A DNA stretch of 35,832 nucleotides from Bacteroidales bacterium (GTDB lineage: Bacteria; Bacteroidota; Bacteroidia; Bacteroidales; VadinHA17). Where the stretch lies: contig PLLX01000035.1 of assembly GCA_003141415.1 (NCBI GenBank), positions 5,290 through 41,121 on the forward strand. The letters are read 5' to 3'. How positions within the stretch are numbered: position 1 is the stretch's first letter; each line of letters starts with the position of its first letter. The notes under the pieces were generated by a model that made no database searches, was not told the origin of the DNA, and was given only the letters and a program-made list of their open reading frames with translations. A program made the translations under genes and the position numbers. Below are positions 9,718-17,161 of the stretch, one piece after another.

Positions 9718-10272
9718 TTAGTTGTTATATGGAAGATTCTTGATAACTTTCCAGTTAGAGGTCTTTTCATTTATCTTGACACGGAGTATATATATTCCAT
9801 CTATAAATCTGGTAATATCAATTTCAGTATGATTTTCGATATTCTTTTTCATCACAATTTCATTTCCTGACAAATCATAAAGTCTTAGCTCGCTAATAGA
9901 ATTCAATGGCATATTTGATATGTCAATCTTTATCAGTCCTTTATTAGGGTTGGGATAGACACGAGTTACGATTTCTCCTTCTGCCGGGCTAATTCTTTCC
10001 CTTGTAGAATCCGCAAGCGATTTTGCATCATCATTCTGGGAGCTTGCACCTGCGTTTAATCCTTTTGCCATGGCATTCTCCGTAGTTTTTAAATTTTTCG
10101 GATTAATGATAGGAAATTCAACAGACTTTGACTGGAGTTCCTGCACGGTGATTGTTCTGGTGTGTCTGTTGCCGTTATCATCGTAGGTGAATTCGACTTT
10201 CTGGCTAAGTAGAGTCACCATTTGAGACAAAGTCAAGATTATCAGTAGTATTCTTTTGAGATTCATTTTCAT
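9718..10272 (-). CDS. Secreted protein with a T9SS type A C-terminal sorting domain
   Basis: This 184-residue protein has an N-terminal signal peptide (hydrophobic ILLIILTLSQMVTLLS, residues 8-23) and a short motif TYDDNGNRHTRTI (29-41) that resembles a single YD/RHS unit. A Ser/Asn-rich linker leads to a C-terminal type A sorting domain starting at YPNPNKG (106-112) and continuing through LRLYDLSGNEI and a final IDGIYILRVK. T9SS uses such domains to export proteins across the outer membrane and anchor them to the surface. It lies 35 bases upstream of the giant RHS gene on the same strand and is probably the first gene of that operon. Small sorting-domain proteins with a DDNGNR motif next to RHS genes suggest a surface partner or carrier for the RHS protein. 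That role is inference. Confidence 0.85.
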   Translation of the reverse strand: MKMNLKRILLIILTLSQMVTLLSQKVEFTYDDNGNRHTRTITVQELQSKSVEFPIINPKNLKTTENAMAKGLNAGASSQNDDAKSLADSTRERISPAEGEIVTRVYPNPNKGLIKIDISNMPLNSISELRLYDLSGNEIVMKKNIENHTEIDITRFIDGIYILRVKINEKTSNWKVIKNLPYNN

Positions 10273-11220
10273 TTTTGTTAAAGGTTAGAGTGATATTCTT
10301 TTTTGCTTATTTGCTTATGAGTATAAAAAATAAATTACATAAACTATTGATCATTACGGCAATGGCAATAGATACATCAGACTGAGTGATGAAATTGAGA
10401 TCAATCATGATATTAAATTATTGACATGTATTTGCAGAACGATCACTTATACGTGAGTAGTCAAAGAATTGTGACAAGGTTTATCGTTATTTTGATAACA
10501 GTACTTTAATTCATATTCATTCTAAATATAAATTAATGATCTATTGATATATAGTAAAAACCACTGAGAGATAATCTATAACACTATGATGACGCAATTA
10601 GTCAATATTATTGCAGGCGCTTACATAGTCAAGATCGAAACTAAGCATTAGATAATTCTTGAATTCTTCTACAAGTTTGCGCTTTAGCCAAAATTTATTA
10701 AACATTTATTTGCAGAAACCTGGGAGCAATAAGTATTTGTTTGGCAACGAAAATACGATAGCGGAGACGGAATGCAAACGCTTGCTTGCTTTTACAATTC
10801 ACTGCATTAAGACCAGCCTTACAGCCAAATAGTTATCTATGGACTAAAAGTGGACAATCGACCAAAAACCTAAGGTGGTCATTATCATTATTGTTCACAA
10901 TTTGACCAACTTAAGTAATAAAGGAAGTTAAAACATAGCCAATTAGTCTTTAAATTTGAATAATAGTTGGCTTTCTAAGAAAAACAGAGCAGGTTTTTTT
11001 TTGATTTTATGGCTTAAATAAGTTTTTCAAGTTTTGGTAGTTTAATAAAACTTACTATTTTGTCAAGATGGAGAGATAAGAATCGAAATATTTTACCAAT
11101 CTTTTTAACCTTTATCTTATATTCTGGTGTTTCTTTAAACCAGTCAATAACGTTTCTAATATACTCATTAACTATTTATTGAATCATCCCTAACACCTGT
11201 TCTATATTCAGCGACTTATA
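10273..11220. other. Long non-coding or decayed stretch
   Basis: About 950 bases without a supported gene. It must contain the promoter of the T9SS-protein/RHS operon, but I could not pick a convincing minus-strand TAnnTTTG box. It holds the second 31-bp repeat copy (11040-11070). It also holds a minus-strand frame at 11014-11190 of about 50 codons, rich in Lys and Ile, that has no start codon and is probably gene debris. Confidence 0.45.
11040..11070. repeat. 31-bp dispersed direct repeat, copy 2
   Basis: The second copy of the element at 659-689, in the same orientation with two differences. With copy 1 it brackets the RHS operon at a distance of about 10.4 kb. Confidence 0.6.
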
Positions 11221-11352
11221 CCAGCAGGAATCTACGTAATCACGGATCCTTATATTTGGAGAGTTGAAAGACTCCCAAGTACCACAGTTCCGATCGCAAA
11301 AGCTCCATATAATGGCAAGGCTGTTATAAGGAAATTAATTCAGTACGGTTAG
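11221..11352 (+). pseudogene. Decayed third copy of the small TIR-associated domain
   Basis: A plus-strand frame without a usable start codon ends at TAG 11350-11352. It reads IPAGIYV, then IWRVERLPSTTVPIAK, then APYNGKAVIRKLIQYG. This parallels the intact 58-residue protein encoded at 11861-12037: PESGVWKVEGYPTTTAPIAE, then PPYDGRGVTWKLIQYA. A few residues around the GNTM segment are lost, the second conserved Trp is replaced by Arg, and the Gly-Glu-x-Cys-Pro start is not recognisable. It is most simply a degenerate paralogue. The frame is open, so a divergent but translated form using a non-standard start cannot be excluded. Confidence 0.6.
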
Positions 11353-11591
11353 TAAGAATAATCTCCAATTTAGATATCTAATAAATCTAACTCTAAAGGT
11401 TTAAAAATTAAGATCTTATATTCAATAATATTTTTTGTTCATTCTGTAATGAACTAACTGTCAAAACCATATACTTTTTTTGACAAAGTCAAGTAAAAAT
11501 AATTTTTTTTTGTCTTAAAACTCGCCCTTACATTTGTTACTAATCAACTAGTTACAAACATCCATTTGTTTGTAAAAATATTATTATCGAA

Positions 11592-11623
11592 TTGATAAAA
11601 TTGGTAAAGAAGGTTTATCTTTG
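11592..11623 (+). promoter_or_regulatory. Bacteroidota-type promoter of the 58-residue protein gene
   Basis: TTG at 11592-11594 is followed after 21 bases by tatctttg (11616-11623), matching the Bacteroidota -33/-7 consensus TTTG ... TAnnTTTG. Transcription would start near 11630 and give a leader of about 230 bases before the ATG at 11861. The leader contains the stem-loops described next. Confidence 0.6.
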
Positions 11624-11727
11624 TATTGCCGCTTTAAAAATCAGTGTCCATAATCTCATAAACTAATACTGGATATCTTATGATATATTGAATCATTTGT
11701 GTTTAGACATAGCATATAAAAAGAAAA

Positions 11728-11842
11728 CAGTAAGCGCTTTAAAGATACCTTGGCGCTTACTGCAGAAAGGGTAAATACAACTTCGCGGGCGTATACTCTT
11801 GGGGTTAACCCAAGTGTCCCTTTTCAGGTATAAAGGTATCTT
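11728..11842 (+). ncRNA. Structured leader RNA or small RNA with a possible pseudoknot
   Basis: Four perfect complementarities lie within 115 bases. A 10-bp hairpin pairs cagtaagcgc (11728-11737) with gcgcttactg (11753-11762). The loop of that hairpin contains aagatacctt (11742-11751), which is fully complementary to aaggtatctt (11833-11842), 18 bases before the next start codon, giving a possible long-range pseudoknot. Between them aaaggg (11766-11771) pairs with cccttt (11818-11823), and inside that cttggg (11798-11803) pairs with cccaag (11809-11814) around a gttaa loop. The element lies between a promoter and the 58-residue protein gene, so a cis-acting regulator of that gene is the simplest reading. 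I do not recognise a known riboswitch or RNA family. A trans-acting RNA is also possible. Confidence 0.6.
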
Positions 11843-11860
11843 AATTAAAATAGATATACA

Positions 11861-12037
11861 ATGGCTTTTCCTAGAAAACCTATTGGTACCACTGCTATAA
11901 CCGGAGAGAAATGTCCGGAGAGTGGAGTATGGAAAGTTGAAGGTTATCCTACAACTACTGCTCCAATTGCAGAAGGTAATACTATGCCTCCTTATGATGG
12001 CAGAGGTGTTACTTGGAAATTGATTCAGTACGCTTAG
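11861..12037 (+). CDS. 58-residue stand-alone copy of the TIR-associated small domain
   Basis: The protein begins MAFPRKPIGTTAITGEKCPE and continues SGVWKVEGYP, a middle GNTMPPYDGRG, and ends TWKLIQYA. It has one Cys, two Trp and several Gly/Pro turns, and it has no signal peptide or membrane segment. About 25 of its last 45 residues are identical to the C-terminus of the TIR protein encoded 95 bases downstream. The pattern G-x-K-x-P-x-S-G-x-[WY]...G-x-x-[MF]-P...W resembles small bacterial proteins of the YjzC type, but that comparison is from memory and uncertain. The gene has its own promoter, a structured leader and its own terminator (12059-12090), so it is expressed separately from the TIR gene. 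It may compete with, bind or mimic the TIR protein's C-terminal domain. Confidence 0.8.
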   Translation: MAFPRKPIGTTAITGEKCPESGVWKVEGYPTTTAPIAEGNTMPPYDGRGVTWKLIQYA

Positions 12038-12058
12038 TTAAATACTAAGATGTCGTTT

Positions 12059-12092
12059 AGAGGTTGTTCCTATTAAGAACAACCTCTTTTGT
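12059..12092 (+). terminator. Intrinsic terminator between the 58-residue gene and the TIR gene
   Basis: A perfect 11-bp stem, agaggttgttc (12059-12069) with gaacaacctct (12077-12087), has a 7-base loop and is followed by tttgtt. It lies 21 bases past the stop of the 58-residue gene. A possible -7 box tatatttg (12104-12111) follows for the TIR gene. Confidence 0.85.
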
Positions 12093-12132
12093 TAATAACG
12101 TTTTATATTTGATGATATAAACTTTTTTGACT

Positions 12133-12819
12133 ATGAAAGAATTATTGTTCATTAGTTATGCAAATGACAACTATGATAAAGTTAGACTGATAAAGAAAGA
12201 ACTTGTAAATCATCCCTTATTTGAGGCTTTAGTTGTTGCTGATAGAAGAAAACCAAATAAAGCTCTCGTAAAATTAATAACTGAAGGAATTGACTCATCC
12301 TACTGTATTATTCCTATTTTATCACCCCAATCATTTAAGCAACAATGGATAAATCAAGAAATCGGATATGCGTATTGCCATAATAGGCCAATCATACCGA
12401 TTGTTGAGAGCCACATCCTTGATGATTTAAAGGGTTTTATTCATAAACAGAATCAGTGTCCCTATACATATTCAATAAGAATGGGATTATTTAGAAGAGA
12501 TGAAAACATATCTTTTATGGATTGCTTCAAAGTATTAATTAAAGATTTAGAGGATGAGTATAAAGCAGTCAAGAAAAAGAGTACACTAGAAATGGTCAGA
12601 GAAGCGAATAGTAGTTTTTTACCTCCTAATGAACGGTTTTTGTCAAATCTAAAAGAACTTCTAGGTAGTATTGCACGCACAGGGGAAGTATGTCCAGAGA
12701 GTGGAATGTGGAAAGCTAAAAAGGAGCCTCCAACTTCTACAATGCCTTTTACCAAAGGGGTTAAAATGCCGCATTATGAAGGCAGAGCTATTATTTGGAA
12801 ATTAGTCAGCTATGCGTAG
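12133..12819 (+). CDS. TIR-domain protein with a C-terminal small conserved domain
   Basis: This 228-residue soluble protein begins MKELLFISYANDN, the betaA motif of TIR domains. A TTG six bases upstream is possible, but the ATG fits the TIR start better. Catalytic-type features include ITEGIDSSYCIIPILS and SFKQQWINQEIGYAY, where E76 corresponds to the glutamate of NAD-cleaving TIR enzymes and W72 to its usual tryptophan neighbour. The TIR domain covers about residues 1-125, followed by a helical linker (about 125-175). The last 52 residues (GEVCPESGMWK, then MPHYEGRAIIWKLVSYA) match the stand-alone protein encoded just upstream. Bacterial TIR proteins of this class hydrolyse NAD+ or make cyclic ADP-ribose signals in phage defence. 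The C-terminal domain probably senses a trigger or mediates assembly. The function is inferred; the TIR assignment is strong. Confidence 0.85.
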   Translation: MKELLFISYANDNYDKVRLIKKELVNHPLFEALVVADRRKPNKALVKLITEGIDSSYCIIPILSPQSFKQQWINQEIGYAYCHNRPIIPIVESHILDDLKGFIHKQNQCPYTYSIRMGLFRRDENISFMDCFKVLIKDLEDEYKAVKKKSTLEMVREANSSFLPPNERFLSNLKELLGSIARTGEVCPESGMWKAKKEPPTSTMPFTKGVKMPHYEGRAIIWKLVSYA

Positions 12820-12840
12820 GAGATGATTGAATTGATGCAT

Positions 12841-13155
12841 TTAAATAGTATGTTTCAGCAGAACCTCATATGATACAACATCCTGGTAGGGGATTGTTAT
12901 TACTTCTTTTAATTGTTGCCTAGGGGTTAAACTATTAAAATTATTGATTTCTCTGTGATCAACAAATAGTAAGTCAGTACCTTTGGGATAATAATTATTT
13001 GTTAAATTCTCCTCGACTCTTAATCTCTTTAGATAACCTAATAAAAAGGGCCTATCCGTTGTAAGGTCAATTATATGTTCGTATGGTTTTAAATTTATTC
13101 CTTTCCTTAAGTATACCTTAATCTTTTTATCAAAAATATCATACTGTGTCTCCAT
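12841..13155 (-). CDS. Hypothetical 104-residue protein
   Basis: No family is recognised. The protein is soluble, with alternating charged and hydrophobic residues. It begins METQYDIFDKKIKVYLRKG, which suggests beta strands, and contains LTTDRPFLLGYLKRLRVEEN and LLFVDHREINN, ending SYEVLLKHTI. It is convergent with the TIR gene (21 bases apart) and divergent from the 126-residue gene at 13224, with which it shares a 68-base AT-rich promoter region. A single-gene unit of this size between defence and toxin loci could be an orphan immunity protein, but nothing in the sequence proves it. Confidence 0.6.
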   Translation of the reverse strand: METQYDIFDKKIKVYLRKGINLKPYEHIIDLTTDRPFLLGYLKRLRVEENLTNNYYPKGTDLLFVDHREINNFNSLTPRQQLKEVITIPYQDVVSYEVLLKHTI

Positions 13156-13223
13156 TTTTTACTATCTGTAGGTTGCAATACAAATTTGCGAATTTTAATA
13201 TAATCAATTAAAATAGTACTATT

Positions 13224-13604
13224 ATGGATTGGCAAAATCAATTTAGAAAATTATTATGTTCGAACCTCGATAAGGAATGGGCTATTATTGAAACAGAAAA
13301 AACGAATTCAAATTTTCTGATTGTTTTAAAACATATAAATCCGATAAAATCTGAGAATTTGATAAGTATCTTGAAACTCACCTATCGAGAATACTTCAGG
13401 AATATGGAATTTGATTTAAATGAGGCTCTCCCAGGAATTGACGGAACTACAATTCTTGAAAATTTTAATTACGATGTTTTGGACATTCTAAAGGGCATAA
13501 ATTTATTTGATACCGAGTTGGCATATAGAATATTTCTACGTAACTATTTAAACACTTTTGGAGAATTAATTCTTAAATATGAAGATTATATAAATACTCA
13601 TTGA
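13224..13604 (+). CDS. Hypothetical 126-residue protein
   Basis: A soluble, probably mixed alpha/beta protein starting MDWQNQFRKLLCSNLDKEW. It contains a motif-like stretch NEALPGIDGTTILENFNYDV, then DILKGINLFDTELAYRIFLR, ending KYEDYINTH. No signal peptide, membrane segment or family was recognised. It is transcribed divergently from the 104-residue gene. The codon usage and unbroken frame look real. Immunity-like proteins near RHS loci often have this size and acidity, but that is only context. Confidence 0.6.
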   Translation: MDWQNQFRKLLCSNLDKEWAIIETEKTNSNFLIVLKHINPIKSENLISILKLTYREYFRNMEFDLNEALPGIDGTTILENFNYDVLDILKGINLFDTELAYRIFLRNYLNTFGELILKYEDYINTH

Positions 13605-13914
13605 TTTTACATGAAGACAAAGTGATATCCAATAATATAATTGATATTGATTTTAAGAATCGATATAAATCTTTATACTAGAACGTGCCTAATCAAGTAG
13701 GTTCGATAATCTAGAAGTAATAGATCATTAGTCATCCCGCATATAAATAGGACAAGCTTTATTATTGGTCATAATTCCAATACCTCTTTAACATTATATT
13801 TGAAAATCAGTGACCATGACTATACTTAGCTGGCGTTATATGCTTGTTGATTAGTTATGTCCACTTATTTTAATTTGAATGACCAAATGTGGTCAATTGG
13901 TCCGGCTTTTGCAT
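13605..13914. other. Intergenic, nothing recognised
   Basis: About 310 AT-rich bases between the 126-residue gene and the 3' end of the truncated sigma factor. No hairpin with a T-run, promoter consensus or reading frame was found that I would defend. Confidence 0.5.
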
Positions 13915-14364
13915 TTAAACAATTGATTGAAGCGAATTTCTGGTAGTAATGAATTTTAATTTTTCATTTTCATAAATATTATTCAGTTCCTCTGGATCAA
14001 TTATAGGTTGCTTGTCCTCCAAGAGAGCTAGAAGTTCATGCTTTTCTATCTTAATTAACCAACCATGAATCCTTCTCTTAATTTTTTCAGGGTCCGCTTC
14101 GCCATTTACACTGAATGAACCACTGTATTTATAAACATTAATCAATGTATTTTGAAAAACGGCATCTCTAATTTCATTCAAATTGGGAAGCATCTTTGTT
14201 ATATTATATGACATTCCAAAAAGAAATTTTTTAAACCTTCTGTGAAATTCAGAAAATGCCAAATTACATGCAACTGGATCGTCTTTCATTGAGATGATGA
14301 CTATCAAATCCTCATCGGTTTCATTCATCATCGGAGAAGAATGAACATCTTTAACAATTTTCAT
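13915..14364 (-). pseudogene. Truncated ECF-type sigma factor (region 2 only)
   Basis: The 149-residue frame contains a sigma-70 region 2: DEDLIVIISMKDDPVACNLA, then FSEFHRRFKKFLFGMSYNI, NEIRDAVFQNTLINVYKYSG and GWLIKIEKHELLALL, over about residues 18-110. After that the protein runs out within about 40 residues, and the helix-turn-helix of region 4, which reads the -35 element, is missing. ECF factors are usually 160-200 residues. Translating past the stop in the same frame gives no region 4. It is therefore likely a 3'-truncated remnant that could bind core polymerase but not select promoters. A functional single-region regulator cannot be ruled out. Confidence 0.65.
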
Positions 14365-14517
14365 CGTATCCTAAGAATTATACATATAAGCTCAAACCGT
14401 GACATTGACCAAAAAATGATTAAAAGTTCTCTTAATCATATTGCAACTTTTAATTAGACACAAGTTAGCTAAAATTTGCAGAAAGCAAAAGTTGGTCACT
14501 GCTTCAACACGAAAATA

Positions 14518-14550
14518 AGTAAGCCTCAGAGGTGATTCCAAGGCTTACTT
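14518..14550 (-). terminator. Probable terminator after the subtilase gene
   Basis: A 10-bp perfect stem, aagtaagcct (14518-14527) with aggcttactt (14541-14550), has a 13-base loop. On the minus strand it is followed by attttc. It lies about 60 bases past the protease stop. Confidence 0.55.
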
Positions 14551-14611
14551 TTTACAAATATTTCTCTTCTTCTATTTCTTCACTATCCTTTTTTATTGCT
14601 TCAGTTAAAAG

Positions 14612-17143
14612 TTAGTTATGTTTGATAATTAATGGTTGCCGATAATTTGTTTTTCCATCACTAATTTCGATTATGTATGTTCCGTCTCGCATATTAATTA
14701 ATGGTATGTTGAAAGAATTACCACTTCTAACATTTGAGGATAATAATGTTCCTTGGTTGTTATAAATGCGGATAATAAAATTCACTGGTTCTGTTTCTTG
14801 TGAATAATTATTATCTACATTCTTCTCATTATTTAAGCTGTTTGTATTTGAAGAAAAATTTGCATCCAGTGTTATGGTAATATTGTCTGATGCCGGATTA
14901 GGATATATCATAAAATATCTACCACAACCTGATCTTGGATAGACAGTTATTCCTGAATAACCAGATGAGCCGCCACAATTTGTTACGGATACTCTTACTG
15001 TTCCACCACCAGGACTTGATGGCGTATATAGTTGAATAGTATTTTGGTTCTGATTATAAAGAGTCCAACCACTTGGATATGTCCAAGAATAAGAGTATGA
15101 TGATGAATGTCCTCCTGGAACTTGCGCTGTATAAGTATACAATGAATTTGGACACACTGCTGCTGTTCCAGAAACAGAAATGCTACCACTACTAAATGCA
15201 CCAATCCACACATTCATAGTTACTGAACATCCCTGTGTAAGTGTAGCTTTAATCCAACCATCCCCAGTTCCATTTGGACTTACAGTACATGAAGTTGATG
15301 TACTGCTGACTATTGTGAGGTTAGAACTTTTATCCCAAGTTATTGTTGAGCCGGATGGTACACTATTTAGATAATAAGTAGTATTGGTAGGACAGACGAG
15401 ATAAGATCCTGTGATTGTAGGTTGAACTATTCCTAAAGTAGTGTAGGCAAAATTTACATTTGAAGGACTTGTCGGATAGTATCCTAAATATTGCATACTT
15501 ATGTTATATACTTCATAAACGTACGTTCTTAGCGTAAAACCGCTTGTTGATAAAGTACCTGGTACAACTTCGCAAAATCCCATACCAAAATTGGGGCTAG
15601 CTTGACTCAGCCCGTTTGTATTCACACCTCTGCCCCAGGCATCAATTAATGTACAATAAGTGTCTGGGAAAATGATATTTTTTCTTACTTCATGCTTATA
15701 TACATAATAATTTCCTGGTGCAAGACCTTGAACCCCCATTAATTGCATGCCATATAATTGAGAAGTACTATAATTGGAGCCATTAGATGAGCTTGTTTGT
15801 TTAATTGTATAAGGGGCTCTTAAATAAGACATTGTTCTCTCTGCATTAATGCGTCCGTACCCATATTCATAGGTGAAATTCTGGCCCCCCATTCCTGCCA
15901 CTTTATCAGCACTAAGACGAATTATCTGTGCAATATCATCGTTTGAAAGATTAGTGTTATATCCTTTCATCAGGGATGCTAAACCGCTAACTGCAGGAGC
16001 TGAAAACGATGTTCCTGCAATAAACCGATAACCGTTATTGGGCGAGGTAGTATAAATATCAGTCGGATCTGTATCAGGTATTGTCACATCGAAGCCTGAA
16101 CCTCCGGGTGAAACAACATCTATATGGCTACCGCTATTTGAAAACCATGATCGTGCATCATTATTTGTACTAGCACCTACAGAAAATACGTTATAGTACC
16201 CTGCTGGATATATTGTAGTTTCAGAAGCATCATTACCCATTGAGGCAACAGTAAGGCGGTTCATCTTGTAGGCATAGGCAAAGCTTAACGCTAAAGTTGA
16301 TGTACTATTTGGTCCCCCCCAGCTACAATTTAATATATCAGCCCCTGCATCAACTGCATCTATTATTTTCTGTGCAGCTGGAGCATCTCCTATGAACGTA
16401 GTATCTGTACCAAAAACAGCTTTGGATAAAATAGTTGTATTCCAATTAATTCCTCTTATACCGATTGTATTGTTTCCATTAGCAGCAGCAACACCTGCCA
16501 CACCTGTCCCATGATAATGGACAGGAGTATCTCCTGATGCTCTACCTGAAAACTCATCATGATTAATATCAACTCCTGTGTCAAGAAATGCGATTTTTGT
16601 GGATGAGCTGCCATTAGTAATAGCCCAGGCTCCTTCAATCTTTATATCTGCTCCAGATGTCCCTCCATTTCTTCCATCATTTTTGAGATACCATTGAGTT
16701 CCATCAGTAAAACTATCATGAAGAACTACCTTTGAATTCTTTTCAGCATATAGAACGCAAGAAATAGAATTTAATTGAGTCAGTGCATCAGTAGCTTCTT
16801 TTTCTGTAAGAAAAGTAAGTTTGAAAACTCTATCAAAATCAGGTTTTTCAACTAGCGATGTGTTTGAAGATCTTGATAATGAATCGGATCTTCCCCATTC
16901 GGGAAAAGCTTTAGAAATTCCGTTTACATTTAAATTACCAAGTATTTTATTCAATTTTTTTGAACTTACATTTACATGCTTCATATCCACAATTCCTATT
17001 GATCCGGGAGATAAATCAAGGGAATCACGCATTACATACATTAAAACTTCGTTTTGATGATTTTTCACCTTTAAGGACTGAGCGGCACATTGCATATAGC
17101 AAAATAGACAAACGTAAATGGAAATCAGTAATAATTTTTTCAT
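14612..17143 (-). CDS. Secreted subtilisin-like serine protease (S8) with Ig-like domains and T9SS tail
   Basis: An 843-residue protein with a signal peptide at about 1-21 (LLLISIYVCLFCYMQCAAQS) and a propeptide-like segment to about 140. The S8 catalytic domain follows (about 150-435), with the complete triad visible: D188 in FLDTGVD, H211 in HGTGVAGVAAANG, and S379 in AGTSFSAPAVSG, plus the oxyanion N304 in SMGNDA. A beta-rich region comes next, including PKD/Ig-like modules (about 570-740: CPTNTTYYLNS, then CPNSLYTYTAQVPGG). The C-terminal type A T9SS sorting domain starts at about 746 (YPNPASDNITITLD) and ends DGTYIIEISDGKTNYRQPL. It should be exported to the cell surface or medium and degrade proteins. 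It lies 18 bases downstream of the lipoprotein gene on the same strand, so the two are probably co-transcribed. Confidence 0.93.
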   Translation of the reverse strand: MKKLLLISIYVCLFCYMQCAAQSLKVKNHQNEVLMYVMRDSLDLSPGSIGIVDMKHVNVSSKKLNKILGNLNVNGISKAFPEWGRSDSLSRSSNTSLVEKPDFDRVFKLTFLTEKEATDALTQLNSISCVLYAEKNSKVVLHDSFTDGTQWYLKNDGRNGGTSGADIKIEGAWAITNGSSSTKIAFLDTGVDINHDEFSGRASGDTPVHYHGTGVAGVAAANGNNTIGIRGINWNTTILSKAVFGTDTTFIGDAPAAQKIIDAVDAGADILNCSWGGPNSTSTLALSFAYAYKMNRLTVASMGNDASETTIYPAGYYNVFSVGASTNNDARSWFSNSGSHIDVVSPGGSGFDVTIPDTDPTDIYTTSPNNGYRFIAGTSFSAPAVSGLASLMKGYNTNLSNDDIAQIIRLSADKVAGMGGQNFTYEYGYGRINAERTMSYLRAPYTIKQTSSSNGSNYSTSQLYGMQLMGVQGLAPGNYYVYKHEVRKNIIFPDTYCTLIDAWGRGVNTNGLSQASPNFGMGFCEVVPGTLSTSGFTLRTYVYEVYNISMQYLGYYPTSPSNVNFAYTTLGIVQPTITGSYLVCPTNTTYYLNSVPSGSTITWDKSSNLTIVSSTSTSCTVSPNGTGDGWIKATLTQGCSVTMNVWIGAFSSGSISVSGTAAVCPNSLYTYTAQVPGGHSSSYSYSWTYPSGWTLYNQNQNTIQLYTPSSPGGGTVRVSVTNCGGSSGYSGITVYPRSGCGRYFMIYPNPASDNITITLDANFSSNTNSLNNEKNVDNNYSQETEPVNFIIRIYNNQGTLLSSNVRSGNSFNIPLINMRDGTYIIEISDGKTNYRQPLIIKHN

Positions 17144-17161
17144 AATTACTTAATTTTTAGA

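Noticed and set aside
10360-10460. Plus-strand frame reading DHYGNGNRYIRLSDEIE resembling the YD-repeat and T9SS-protein sequence
   Set aside because: It is only about 35 codons, with no start codon, and lies outside any gene order that makes sense. It may be a chance resemblance.
11014-11190. Minus-strand frame of about 50 codons rich in Lys and Ile, ending at TAA 11014-11016
   Set aside because: It has no start codon and low-complexity composition, and matches no family I know. It overlaps the dispersed repeat and is best treated as debris.
12104-12111. tatatttg as a full promoter for the TIR gene
   Set aside because: It fits the -7 box, but no TTTG-like -33 element lies at the expected distance, so I did not list it as a promoter.
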